A stretch of DNA of 64,000 nt from Motacilla alba alba (lineage: Eukaryota; Chordata; Aves; Passeriformes; Motacillidae). Shown in pieces: positions 53,003 through 64,000 of the stretch. Location: NCBI RefSeq assembly GCF_015832195.1, contig NC_052018.1, forward strand, positions 36,399,052-36,463,051, read 5' to 3'. Position 1 is the stretch's first letter. Each line of letters starts with the position of its first letter. The position numbers and the translations under genes were made by a program. Below the pieces are notes generated by a model. The model saw only the letters and a list, made by a program, of their open reading frames with translations, made no database searches and was not told the origin of the DNA.

Positions 53003-53403
53003 TTAGAATCATAGAGTGGTGTGTGTTTGAAGGGACATAAGAGATCGACCGGTTCCATCCCCGGCCATGGGCAGGGACACTTTTCACTGGACCAGGTGGC
53101 TCAAAGCCCCATCCAACCTGGCCTTGAACATTTCTAGGGATGGGGTATCCACAACTTCTCTGGGCAATCTGCTCCAGCGCCTCATGAAGCTCACAGTGAA
53201 AAATTTCTTCCTACTACCTCATCTCAGCCTGACTACTTCCAGTTTAAATCCATTCCCCATTTTTCTATCACTAGAGACCCTTGTGAAAAGTCCCTCTCCA
53301 GATCTGTTCTAGGCTCCCTTCAGGTACTGGAAGGCTGCAATAACGTCTCCCCTAAGCCTTCTCTCTTCCAGACTGAATTATCCCAATTCTCTCCTAATTA
53401 GGC
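53003..53403 (-). mobile_element. CR1 LINE 3' fragment (about 400 bp)
   Basis: The plus strand is the complement of a CR1 3' end. It starts AGAATCATAGAGTGG and runs through GGTTCCATCCCCGGCCATGG, CCCCATCCAACCTGGCCTTG, AACATTTCTAGGGATGGGG, TCTCTGGGCAATCTGCTCCA and TTTCTTCCTACTACC. It then reads GAAAAGTCCCTCTCCAG and CTTCAGGTACTGGAAGGCTG before stopping near TCTCTTCCAGACTGAATTATCCC. It is 5'-truncated and in the same orientation as RNGTT. The plus-strand frame 53067-53312 lies on its noncoding strand. Confidence 0.92.
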
Positions 53404-56400
53404 ATGAAAAAGAAAATACTAGTGAGGTCCTGATCTCAACCTTCATAAAACCAATCTTGGAATATACACTAATTATATTTGCTACATCCTTCTGATTAAC
53501 TTTGACTATTTCTTTTTCTTTAGTTCTTTTCCCCTAGAAACAGGAAAAAAATGGGAAGAGACTGGGAGAAAGCTGGAAAAAATGAAATATTGTTGCTAGA
53601 TTAATTGTAAAAAAGGAATAATTAAAACTAAGTTAGGGAAATAAGACATTAAAACACTGGAACACTCTCACTGCTTCCATATGACATTTCCCCAATGCTC
53701 TATTTTGCCTACAGATTTTTGTTTTGAAATATACTAGACAAGAAAAGCCCTGTTTAAGACTTCATTGCCAGTACTTAGAAAACTGGACATGATAATGCAA
53801 CTGGAAAACCTGCCCCACTGTAAAGTTTTTCACACCTTCCACTTCAGCTGTGATTACTGCCACATTTTTAAGAGATCTGAATATTTGCTTGAGACAGAAG
53901 CTAGATATAAGTACACCTGGCAGTACCTATGGGAATGACTGTCAAACTGTGAGCTGAAGGAGACAGTTATTTAATCATAAGTTTCATTCTATTTAATCGT
54001 AAGTTTCTGTAGTGTAAGAAGAAAAAAAATATACTTCAGCTAAAAAGCGAGAAGGGGTTTTAAGGGTTTGAATCATGAGAAGCAGAAAATTGTTTACCAA
54101 AGATACTGAGAAAAGCTCTTTAAGGAAACCTCCTAAGAACAAAGAAAAAATGGTTTTGGACTTTATTCTCCAAACAGTATTTCAGGTTTAAAATATCTCA
54201 GTTATTTTCATTTACAATCGAACTTAAACTTTCAGGTGTGACTTTGTATTTTTTTTTATAGCAAGTTTCACGGTTTGCTGAAAAAGTATCACATCAGGGT
54301 AAGCAAGTTAGAGTGCAGACACAAAGATACAAACACCTGAAAAATATAACGGATTTAGTATCATAGTAACTTCTAAAGTTACTCTTAGAGAACTACTTGT
54401 CCTGTATCTCTCTCCCAGGAGCAACACTGTGTCTCTTCCCCTGACAATTAGTGATAATCTGCCATTCAAAAGCTTCTGGTGAGACGCGCTTTATGTTGAG
54501 GAATAAGAACGCTTATATTCTGACAATAACACAGGCATGACAGAATTTAATTAACTCCCTTTCACTTTTATATAATACTTCATAAAGCCTTGTTTTGGAA
54601 AATATGGAAAACAAAACACCTTCACTGTGATCCATAGTGCCCACTGGGTTGGGAAAAGGAAGATAAAAGTAATACATGTAAGGGAAAGAAAGAAATCAAC
54701 ATGGACTTATTGTTGTTGTTGGGTTTTTTTTTTCACACAATCTAACCAGCAAGTAAAACAGTCAAGCTTCAAGCTAATTACAACACTAGAGAATGCTCCC
54801 CAACAACAAGCACCTTGTTAGATAAAAAAATAAGAGCATGAAAACAGCAAATACGTCCTGGTCAGCAAGTACTAATTATCACTCTTCAACAACAATCTAA
54901 ACTTTGCATGCATCATAGCAAAGGAGATTTTTTTTAAAGGGATGCAAAAATGAACAGAAATGCTACTTTTCAGTTGCTGTGCACTTTACTGAAATACAAG
55001 GAGTAACAGTGAAGCAAGCACAAGGTAGCTGCCTGAAAGTTTACCAAAGAAACAGGAAGATTTTCAAATTGTGGTGATCAGATGAACAAGTCAGGTTTTT
55101 AATGACAGATAAAAGGTGATCAACAGGGGAAGGGAATAAGGCAAGAAAGATTTTAAAATGACAACTAGCTATGATACATCAATCGTACTTCACAGCCCCC
55201 AAAGCTTCTGCAGCATCACTCCCTTACTGTGTTGATTCTCCATCCTATAAGACACCATTTGTTGCTCTTCCTATACTGTAATGCATTATCTGACCAGGCT
55301 CCCCTTGCTCTCAATAAACAGCACCATAAAAACTGGAGGAAGAAGAAAAAGCAAACTTAATGCACCTCTCCCAGACTGAACAGCAGAAAGCAAAGCAAGA
55401 CAGAACTGAGTGAATGGTCTGTATTTCATTTACCTGACAGCCCTGAGCCATGAAGGAATGAGGTGATACTTATTGAGAACATAACACACAGCACGAGCAC
55501 CAGTACAAGCATTTGGGTGTTAGAGAAGTCTTCACAAGAAATAACCCAAAGGGTGCAAGAGCAAACACATCCATAGTGCTTAGTACTTACTTTCCAGATT
55601 ACTATTAGTACTATTAGAAACAAAAGCATTTTAAATGTTTAAGTGTTTTATAATGTCAATGGTAAAGTATTTTCAGGTGATACCATTTGAAAAGAAATCA
55701 GAATCAAAATTAGGGGCAGAAGGGTGACTGGCAGCCAGGCGCACTTGTAACAGAAGAGATGCAATTAAACACTTGCATCTATGAATTGTGCCCTCAAAGC
55801 TTTCACAGTACAACTTTAAGATAAGGTTAATAGGCTAATAAGTGAGAGACAGCATGGACTGCAAGCCTTACATTGCTTTAAAATGAGATTTGTAACAGAA
55901 AAGTCAGACATAGCAATGTTTTACAGAGATTTAAAACAAACATTTTTCATGCATTAATTCAATGAGCTCATTGGCTGTGGGCAGGATTTACGATAAGCAT
56001 ATCTGTTTACCATGACAAATTTTATCAATAGCAACAGCATTGCTACACATAATGACAAGTAAAGAAATCTTGATCTTGACTTAATTCAATGCACAAAGTA
56101 TTAGCAAATTTAATGTAAATTCTATCTCCTTTCTAAACATTTAAATAATTATTCTTTTTCAAGCATTCAGTCTATTCTTACCATTGCAATCTGGTCTCAC
56201 AAAAACTTGGCTAGAGTTTAAAAATTTAAAGGCCAGGGTTAGAAAGGAAAAGGAAAGTTGTACTCATTTTCAGCATCTTTGCTAAGAATGCATTAATTAG
56301 ATCCTACATCATGCCAGTGTTACTGCTTGTCACTTAACTAAGGTAAAAAATAGTCGTTTAAGTTTAGTGTCCATACATTTACAAGTAGCTAGTGATTATT

Positions 56401-59225
56401 ATCTAAGAAAAACCTTCTCAAAACAAGGTTTTTCAGAAAGAGCTGTCTCCAAGATAACTGGAGAGTGAAGACACATTCTTTTGTGGACTGTTTCAGATGA
56501 AAAGGGATTTGGATTTGCCTGCATTTGCTTCTGGGGCTATCAATCATTCTACTGTCAGCTCCCTCTGTTATATTAGTGTTACCTACCAAATTATCTGCCA
56601 AATTTGAAATTGTAGCTATACAGCTGCAGTTATTATAATGATGGACTCAACTACAAACAGACACAAATCAAGAAGCTGAAAATCCATGCACTGCAGGGAT
56701 TTAGCTCTCTACTCATTAAGACTAAACAACATAAGGAGCGTTGGGTCCTATCAGCCTTTTATGTTCAGAGGAATATGAGAAATCCAGATTTCTTGTGTGT
56801 GGAGCTCACAAAGGTCGAAAGGCACACTTATTTCACTAGAATACAGCTTTCTTTCTATGAATTTGATTTTGGCAGGTGAGATGAAAGCAGTGAGACAGCA
56901 ATGTCATATTTTGAGGTGATATTAATAACAATCAACACCATGCTTCAGATTGAAGAAAAATTACAATAAAAAATATTTTTACATCTGAAGAATCATTTGT
57001 TTTTCTTGACACTAACATCTCTTGCAACAAAATGGGATGTGTTACAAGCTTTTAGAAACTAGATGTCACAGAAACAGTAACTAAAAGAAATAGTCAAAGG
57101 GTTCCATCAGCATCCTTGAAGACAGACTTTTGCGGCAGCTATACACGATAAGCATCATAATTCAATACAATTATCATGGAAAGAGACAACCAAACCAACT
57201 GACATGTTTTGCTCAAGAGCTCAAGTACAGGTTTCTCCCAACCACTGAAACTCAATTTTTATGTTTCCTTCCTCCTAAGACTTTCCTGTATAGACATCTA
57301 TTGCCAAACACACACCATGTATGTCAATCAGTCTATTCTCTTAGTTCCCTTTGTTTCTTTCTAGAATGCTGCTAGAGTTTATTCATGACACACTACAGCA
57401 AAATCAAAAAGTAAGTAGCAATAAGCCTCACCAATAATAACATGGATTAAAATCTGTAACAGGTAGGTGCTTATCCACTCACTTTCTCTGCATTATGAAT
57501 GCACCATTTCAGAAGGAATATTCTGACAAAGCCAGAAAAATCTGCAATGCTTAGCTAGCAAAATAGGTCAAGCATTTGAGAATAAGCTTAGCTAAAAATA
57601 TCTCAGTTCACGAGACCTGACTAAAAGATGAGGTTTGCCTGAGCAAAGGTGTTTATCAATGGAGCTTGAATGTGCATTTCCCCAGCTGAAAAGCTGCATC
57701 TTCCAGAGCAGAGTAAGCTGAGTCCTGTGGAGGGTGAGACAGGGGACATGCTGCAAATCTTGTAATTCATGATGGACAGCAATACATTAACTCCATCATT
57801 CACCTTTAAGACTCAACTGCTTTCCAGATCAAAACAAACCTCCAAATTCCAGAGCAATCTTTGTTTTGGGGAATTTTTGGAGTGGAGGTTGTTTGTTTGG
57901 ATGGTGGGGAGGCATGTTCTGGTTTTGAACAGGACCAGTACCTTGTGTAATTATTTATTCGAAGATGTGGTAAAAAAATAAACAAAAACTTAACTTACAC
58001 CACTTAAATAGGAACTTACTCTTTCTTGCCATTTACAAGTTATATTACATTTACCTCTCTTGGTGATAAAATTCTGTTGATCATTTCTCGCCAAGCCAAA
58101 CATCCCTGGGTGCCCATTTTTATCATTAGGCTTCTAAAATTAACCTAAAAGCAGCTGTGCTTTTTAATCTTTATAGCAGGGCCATTGTTAATGACTTCTT
58201 GCAGCTAAAGCCCTGCTTGTACTCATACTGATAACATTATCTTAATTCATCTTTAAATTTAAAAAAGTATTACATGGTAACCAGCTCCTCCTCTCATTCC
58301 CAGAGCATTTAAAAAACAAACAAAACCAAACCCTGTTCAAAAGCAGACTTTTCCTAAACACTGACAATCCTCTGGAAACCTATTGATCATTTTTCCATTT
58401 TTTGCCAAGTGGGATTAATCATGTGAAATCTGGACACTTCACTACAAATGAGGGATTCCTCCCCTTCCACCACAAAAGAAAACTTAACCAAAATAATTAT
58501 GAGTTTTGAAAAGTGTTATTTTGCTAGTATATGCACATCCCAAACTGAATGACTGTACACTTCTAACATTACATGTTTACCTCAAACGAAAATGTAACAG
58601 CAGTGAATGGCAAGTTAGACTCAAAAGGGGAGGAGAGATAAGGCAAGACATGAAGGTAATAAACATGGAACCACAGGTGGAGCAGCAGGCAAGAAAATGC
58701 AAAGAGAAAATGAGAACCCATGAGTGGTTATAAAAGACTATGTTTTTCAGAAGAGTACATGTAAATCATGCTTAGGGAAAAGTCTTCGTGGTAGGAGGGA
58801 TCCAGGAAACTAACACCTACTTTTCAGAAAAGGCTAGAGAAAGGACATCCAGATACAGAATTAAAATGTGTTAACAAAAAGCTTCTAGTCCAAATCTAAC
58901 ACGTCTTCCCCACAAACCACTCCTTTTAAAAGCAGCTGTCCTAAGTCACAGTATGACTACGCTTCCAAGAATACCTAAGTAATTTCTGGTGACTGGTGCT
59001 ATGCCTACACTTGCAATTCCCACTTACACTGAGTGACTGAGCTGAGTAGCACCTTACTCAAGACTGGAAGAGTCAACTGTAGTTTAGAAAAGCTGAAATG
59101 TCCTGTGGTTTACTAATATTGCTTTTGTCCTGTTAAGCACACTGAAACAATAATTTTGTTTTTCCAGAAGCATTAACAGATACTAGTGTTTTCTCCATGG
59201 GCTATTTTGACTAAATTTAACACAT

Positions 59226-59809
59226 TGTTGTGGTTTAACTACAGTAGGTGCTAAGTCTTCCACAGCCACTCACTCCCCTGGAATAACATGGAGGGAAAGA
59301 ATCAAAAGGGTGTAAGTGAGGAAACTCATGGTGTGAGATAAAGAGAGTTTCAAAGCTATAGCAAAAGCTGCACATGCATAAAAAGCAAAGCAAGGAAGTC
59401 ATTCACCACTTCCCATAAGCAGGCAGGTGTTCAGCCATCCTCAGGGCAGCAAGGCTCCATCACACATAATGGTGACTTGGGAAGACAAATGCCACCTCTG
59501 CAAACATCCTTCTTCCCCCAGCTTTATATGCACAGTACAGCATCCCATGACAAGGAATGTCCCTTTGGTCAGTTGGACTCAGCTGTCCCGGCTGTGTCCC
59601 CTTCCCTACTCTTTGTGCACCCCAGGTTTACTCACTGGTGCAGTAGGGTGAAATAGAAAAGGGCTTGAAGCCATGCAAGTGCTGCTCAGCAATAACAGAG
59701 AATATCCCAGTGTTATCAGCACTATTCCATGCTGATTTGCAAATCCAAAACACAATACCATATGGGCTACTATGAAGAAAACAACAACAAAAAAAGGCTG
59801 TAAATGACA
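59226..59809 (-). mobile_element. Solo LTR of an avian endogenous retrovirus
   Basis: The plus strand follows the complement of a widespread bird LTR in order: TGTTGTGGTTTAA at the left edge, CACAGCCACTCACTCCCC, GAGGGAAAGAATC, CTCATGGTGTGAGATAA, GCTTTATATGCACAG, GGAATGTCCCTTTGGTCAGT, CTCAGCTGTCCCGGCTGTGTCCCC, then GTTATCAGCACTATTCC, CCAAAACACAATACC and GGGCTACTATGAAGAAAA. On the minus strand it starts TGTC and ends CA, as retroviral LTRs do. A TATA-like ATATAAA lies at 59523-59529, consistent with the LTR promoter. The A-rich polyadenylation region of intact copies is eroded. I see no gag, pol or env sequence beside it, so it is a solo LTR. A clear target-site duplication is not visible. Family name not assigned. 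Confidence 0.85.
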
Positions 59810-59986
59810 CCAGCAAGAGCCCCTTGGTGATATTCAGACCTTTACTGTCTATGAAAGCTAGTGTTATAGAAAACAAGTTTCCTATTTCCAGTACTGTTTA
59901 ACAGCTCTTTCTTGTGATCACAAAGATTTTATTCCCACACTCTATTCTCCTTTTCCACAACTTCTGCAATAGATTATTATACATTT

Positions 59987-60016
59987 TATACATTATTATT
60001 ATTATACATTTTCACT
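59987..60016. repeat. Short (ATT)n tract within a repeated ATTATACATTTT motif
   Basis: TACATTTTATACATTATTATTATTATACATTTTC: three to four ATT units between near-identical TATACATTTT motifs. A minor simple repeat. Confidence 0.7.
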
Positions 60017-60467
60017 ACAGCCTATGCCACCAGGAGACCCTGCTGTTGAGGACTTAGCAGGGGACCAGTTGCCTGGTTTCAAACAGAAATTTGAGAAGGA
60101 GGTGACAGAGCAGCCTAACAAGTACTGTGATGCTCTGGTAACAAATACACCAGGCTAACTCCTCCACCCCCTTTGATTTCACTGCCTAAATAGTTCAAAC
60201 GTGCTCTAGAAATGGGACATTTTCCAAGAGTGTCTAGCGGACTGTTTCAAATGGCCATTTTTTCTTGAGCAAGTGGAAATAAATCAACATGTATTGTAAG
60301 GCTACTTTCAATCTAAATTCTGATGCATTTCTTGTTATCAAGATGCAAAATACTCAAATTGTTTTGGTGTTTATATTTACTCTGAAGTTCTTACTTACAT
60401 AAAAAAAGATTAAAATTGAAGTAGGAATTAATAACTAATGATAAGCAATAAAACTTAAAGTACTTAC

Positions 60468-60539
60468 ATTAAACTTAATAATGTCATATATCAAGTACCG
60501 AGGGACAACCTGTCCATTAACCTTGTCGATGATCATTTC
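60468..60539 (-). CDS. RNGTT: RNGTT exon A: guanylyltransferase motifs III (end) and IIIa
   Basis: This is a 72-nt exon of 24 whole codons, read on the minus strand from GAA ATG ATC to AAG TTT AAT. It starts with [10 protein letters not shown]; the glutamate is the last residue of motif III (DGE in the family), whose D and G must be coded by the previous exon. [12 protein letters not shown] follows, which is motif IIIa. By homology these residues line the GTP-binding pocket and correspond to about residues 345-368 of the human protein. The acceptor is TTTTCTTTTAAG with a good pyrimidine tract, and the donor is GTAAGTAC. Both ends are phase 0. Differences from the mammalian protein as I recall it are conservative (K for R after IID, V for A before VPRY). 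I did not find the preceding exon in the remaining 3.4 kb of the window. Confidence 0.93.
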
Positions 60540-63500
60540 CTTAAAAGAAAAGAGAAAGCATTGGCACTTTTTTCATATATACAGAAAAAGAATGTTGACA
60601 CATTTATACTTAGTGCATACACCTGCAAGCATGATGCAAACACCAGACACATCTTTATTACAAAAAAAATTTTACAACAAGTCAAGATTATAAAAATATT
60701 ATTGTGGTCTTAAAAGTCTCTCATTAAGCATTCAACAAAACAAACACCAGGAGGCTGTGCTAGGGCTTCCCATTCAGATTTGCAACATTTATACATTAGT
60801 TTCCCCATAGTTTTCAAAATCTTGAGTGAATAATGAGTTTTTAGAAACCTTAGTAAGAACTGTAATCCTAAGCCAACCAAGCGCTACTGGAAATCTTGCC
60901 CACAGTCAGAAGCACAACAGTGAGGATGTAAAGAACAAGCATTCACATTCATTGCCTATGCTCAGGTTGGATCTTTTCATTTTAACAGTGTCCATTGAGA
61001 GCTGCAATTTGCTTGAACGTTGTTGCACTGTGACTGAACAGGACGGCTCCTTCAGACAGAAGTATCACAGACACTCTCTGCACCACATGAAGTCAGTTAA
61101 CATTCAATATGTACCAGCGAATCAGACTGAAAACAGGCCAGGTAGGGAAAGAACATTATTGATCAACATCCAAACACGAAAGTGTTCCCTGTACTTAAGG
61201 GTACATTCAAAAATACATACTCCTTACATGGTGGTGTTACATCTGTAACTCAGGCTTCCTACGACAGGAATTAGACACAGTATATAGAGTTTGATGAACC
61301 AGCAATGAAGACTGAAAATGGTAACAACCAACCACTGGTAGATCTTTTCCAGAGACAATTATGAAATAACCACTTCTCTAAATGCAATCCATCTTCTCCC
61401 TACCTTTCACCCCTACCTGATTCTTAGCTAATAAGTTGTATCAGCTATAGAATTTTTTTTAATTTAAAAAAAAAAAGTTGAAAGTTAGAATTCCAAATTC
61501 ACATAAACAAGATAAAACAATTGAAAAACATGAAAACAGTTCATTATGACAGAATGAAAACAAAATCGGGAGTTCAAGAATTATTCCAAAAGAAGAACAT
61601 TACATCAACTCTATTTTTGTTTTGTTAATGTCTTGCTATTTTTACGTCTTACAACCTTTTAATTTCTCTCAGAATTCATAGATTCTACAAAATAAAACCA
61701 AAAAAGTCTGATTGACCCATGTAAGATTAATTTTCAGTCTGCATAACAATAACAAGATTCTTGAATTATACCTAGCATCTAGCCACAATTTGCTGTGAAA
61801 AATAAGCAAGCAGTTCAGTTGTAAAAACATAGATTTGGTTTAAAGCAAACATAAAGCTTGAAGCATTAAAAACTAAACTAGAAGATATGAACGTGTTGTT
61901 CCCAAAAAACACTGGGAAATCTAAGTTCCCTACTTAGTATTTTGGAATTTCATCCTCCATGAACACAACACTGCGATGGAGAGTGGGATTTCAAAGCCAT
62001 GTGCAGCATTCACAGGTGTTGTGAATGACTCCCTGAGTTGACCTTACACATCATTCCACACAATTTCTTTTTTAAAATTAAAACTTAAAAAAAAACATGA
62101 ATCCAATGAGTGAAAACTATTCCTTTGTAATATTATAATATCTTCCCTCTAAGAATTTAGTCACAGGCACTGTTAAACAGCATGTGCAAAAAAGGTCTAC
62201 ACAGAAGTGATGTAACAAAATGCCATTCTGCTAGCGTCCAATATTTAGGTAGGACCCTGGTGAGCTCTCAAAAGGAACAGCAGACACAATGCTGCAATGC
62301 CTTCTTTGAAAATAAATATTATAACTAACTACAAGAACAGATGGGTACAACTCAAGAGACAGAAGGCATGATATGCAAACTCAGAAGAAGGTGTAAAGAT
62401 ATAATGCAAGGGAAAAAAAACCCCAGGATAAAAAACCCCACCTGAAATTCCTGATAGTAATCAGGTGAAGCAAATAACAATGTAACAGTGAAACAAAAGA
62501 ATGACGTTGTTTTTCATTAACTCTCAGCTGAACTGGCAGGCGAAACAACTTTTTTGGAACACATTTAATTGAGCACATAGTGTTTAAGGCCTCACTTTCT
62601 CAGTATGCATATTCAGAACGTCAGCTTTGATGCAAAGTTAGCATTTGTATGTAAAACCCTGAAAATATTTCAATGCCTGATATTACAAGATTTTATGCCT
62701 AATTTTAAAAACCTGAATCTCTGCATATTCAGTTTAAGAAGGATTAAAAAATACAACAAAGAGGACCAAGAATTGTTTTTGAAAATCCTTTGAAGTGTTT
62801 ATTTTTAACTTTTTCTCCACTTCAGACACGTAAACATTTTCACTCTATTACTGATCAAACAAGCCTTTTCCTCATCTCCTCCCTTCTTTTATTCTTCCCC
62901 TGCCTCCTGTTCTTTTTGACATCCTGACTGAAATCCCAGCTATCAGAGCAAAAAACAATAGCACAAAATGCTTTAGAAGATGAGATGACAAATTCCTGCA
63001 CTGCTCATCTCCATCATGACAACAACATTCCCTGCTCCATTAGTTACGCCAATACAACTGTCATAAGGCAAAAGCTGTAAAGTGAGCATAGGAATGGTTC
63101 AGATTAGAAATGCTCTAACACATCATTATTTTACAGTCTGATTTCAGAATCTGCCCTGAAATTATGAGAATTGAAAAATACACCAGGGAACAGACCCCAG
63201 AGAAAACTTCAGAGAAGATGCAAAAATGTAGTATTTGAGAAATGACCACAATTAAACTCACTCACTCTGACCTGAGTAATAACCTGATACTATAAGACTA
63301 TATTTAAGCCAATTTTTAGATAACTTAAAACCAAATCCACTCACATGACATGTTAATATAACACAACATTATCCATAAGGCACACCTGCATCCATGCAGC
63401 TCCTTCTACAGACTCCATGCAGATTTACAGCCAGTATTGTTTGATTCAAAGCTACCTCTGCTACTGGCATTTGTCCATTAGCTGCTGGTTTAGGTATCCA

Positions 63501-64000
63501 CTTAACCCGTGGGCCTGAAGAACAAGGACCAGTGTTCCATTAGAGCAATATCACCTGGCAACACTGTGCTGGTGTTACTCTCCTCAATCCTGTGGTGCTG
63601 CAAAGCACAGTTGTACAGTATATTAGACCTGCAACAGTGCTAAGAGCTTTTTGCTGAACAAGTACCAGAGGAACAATGCTGGACTGAGAGCTCATGGGCT
63701 TTTTTCCTTGAATCACATCTCTAGAGAGTAACTTAGACTTAAAATAATCCAAAATTCAACCCAAAGCACAGGATCCAATCTTACCAGCCACTTGCAGAAT
63801 GTATTTTTTTGTTGACATAGAGTATGGAATCAAACCTAATAATATATATGTTTGTTTTTCCTTTTCTCCTGTGCCTTTTCTTAATCCTTTATCCATTTAC
63901 CTTTAACACAATTCTAGACACTGCTGTATTTCAGGAATGAAAACAGTTTTTGTTTATTGCCTTTTTTCTTAAGTCTATTTTGCATAAATCTATTTTGCAC
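60540..64000 (-). other. RNGTT: RNGTT intron upstream of exon A (3' part)
   Basis: This is the 3' end of the intron before exon A; its donor is outside the window. I searched the minus strand for the segment that should precede EMIID (it should end in LLDG) and did not see it. The stretch is AT-rich with A-runs near 61460-61475 and 62087-62096. I recognise no repeat family and no RNA gene. The 140-codon plus-strand frame at 60826-61248 has no recognisable domain and is probably chance. Confidence 0.8.

Larger units (their letters stand above)
46009..60467 (-). other. RNGTT: RNGTT intron between exons A and B (about 14.5 kb)
   Basis: A complete intron with donor GTAAGT at its right end and acceptor GGCAG at its left end. 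It contains the solo LTR at 59226-59809, a CR1 piece at 53003-53403, and a short tetranucleotide tract near 47911-47970. The remaining sequence is AT-rich and unassigned. Slightly GC-richer patches at 47560-47720 and 49850-50240 match nothing I know. Confidence 0.85.
1..64000 (-). other. RNGTT: Internal part of the RNGTT (mRNA capping enzyme) gene
   Basis: Four minus-strand exons spaced across the window encode consecutive pieces of the guanylyltransferase half of the metazoan mRNA capping enzyme, so the entire window is within this gene. The enzyme is a nuclear bifunctional protein. Its N-terminal part removes the gamma phosphate of nascent RNA polymerase II transcripts, and its C-terminal part adds GMP through a lysine-GMP intermediate. 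Neither the promoter and 5' exons (beyond 64000) nor the 3' exons with the stop codon (before 1) are in view. The mammalian protein is about 597 residues; roughly 136 are encoded here. The assignment rests on recognising the family motifs [18 protein letters not shown] and [14 protein letters not shown] and on exact in-frame joining of all four exons. Confidence 0.95.

Noticed and set aside
60826..61248. A 140-codon plus-strand open frame, the longest in the window
   Set aside because: No recognisable domain, promoter or splice context, and length is within what chance allows in 64 kb. It lies within an RNGTT intron.
1..64000. CRISPR arrays, bacterial operons, tRNA or rRNA genes
   Set aside because: No regularly spaced repeats, no ribosome-binding-site-led gene runs, and no tRNA T-arm (GGTTCGA-type) with a matching acceptor stem were seen. 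The window is vertebrate intronic DNA.

Overview
This window is vertebrate nuclear DNA, almost certainly avian. It is AT-rich and has no bacterial gene structure. It carries several CR1 retrotransposon pieces and one solo LTR of a type typical of bird genomes. I cannot name the species. The LTR type favours a non-galliform bird, but that is weak evidence.

The whole window lies inside one host gene on the minus strand: RNGTT, the mRNA capping enzyme (RNA triphosphatase plus RNA guanylyltransferase). Four consecutive coding exons are readable from right to left: 60539-60468 (72 nt), 46008-45844 (165 nt), 29072-29004 (69 nt) and 3054-2954 (101 nt). They join in frame without a gap (phases 0, 0, 0, and the last exon ends in phase 2). 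Together they encode about 136 residues, from the last residue of guanylyltransferase motif III, through motifs IIIa, IV and V, into the OB-fold domain. This corresponds roughly to human residues 345-480. The first exons (phosphatase domain and the KxDG active-site lysine) lie beyond position 64000. The last exons (rest of the OB fold and C-terminal tail) lie before position 1. All four donors are GT and all four acceptors are AG.

The other 99% is intron: a partial intron at 60540-64000, complete introns of about 14.5 kb, 16.8 kb and 25.9 kb, and a partial intron at 1-2953. The introns hold CR1 pieces at 1-720, 4745-5330, 6566-6622, 8744-8930, 23080-23362, 27450-28345 and 53003-53403. They also hold a solo LTR at about 59226-59809 in the same orientation as the gene, a second LTR-end fragment at 44261-44306, and microsatellites and A-rich tracts. 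The rest looks like unique intronic sequence.

Most open reading frames here are chance, or are inside repeats. I found no second gene, tRNA, CRISPR array, CpG island or promoter. I do not see a new biological system. The most useful results are the exon map and the sense-oriented LTR about 660 bp downstream of an exon.
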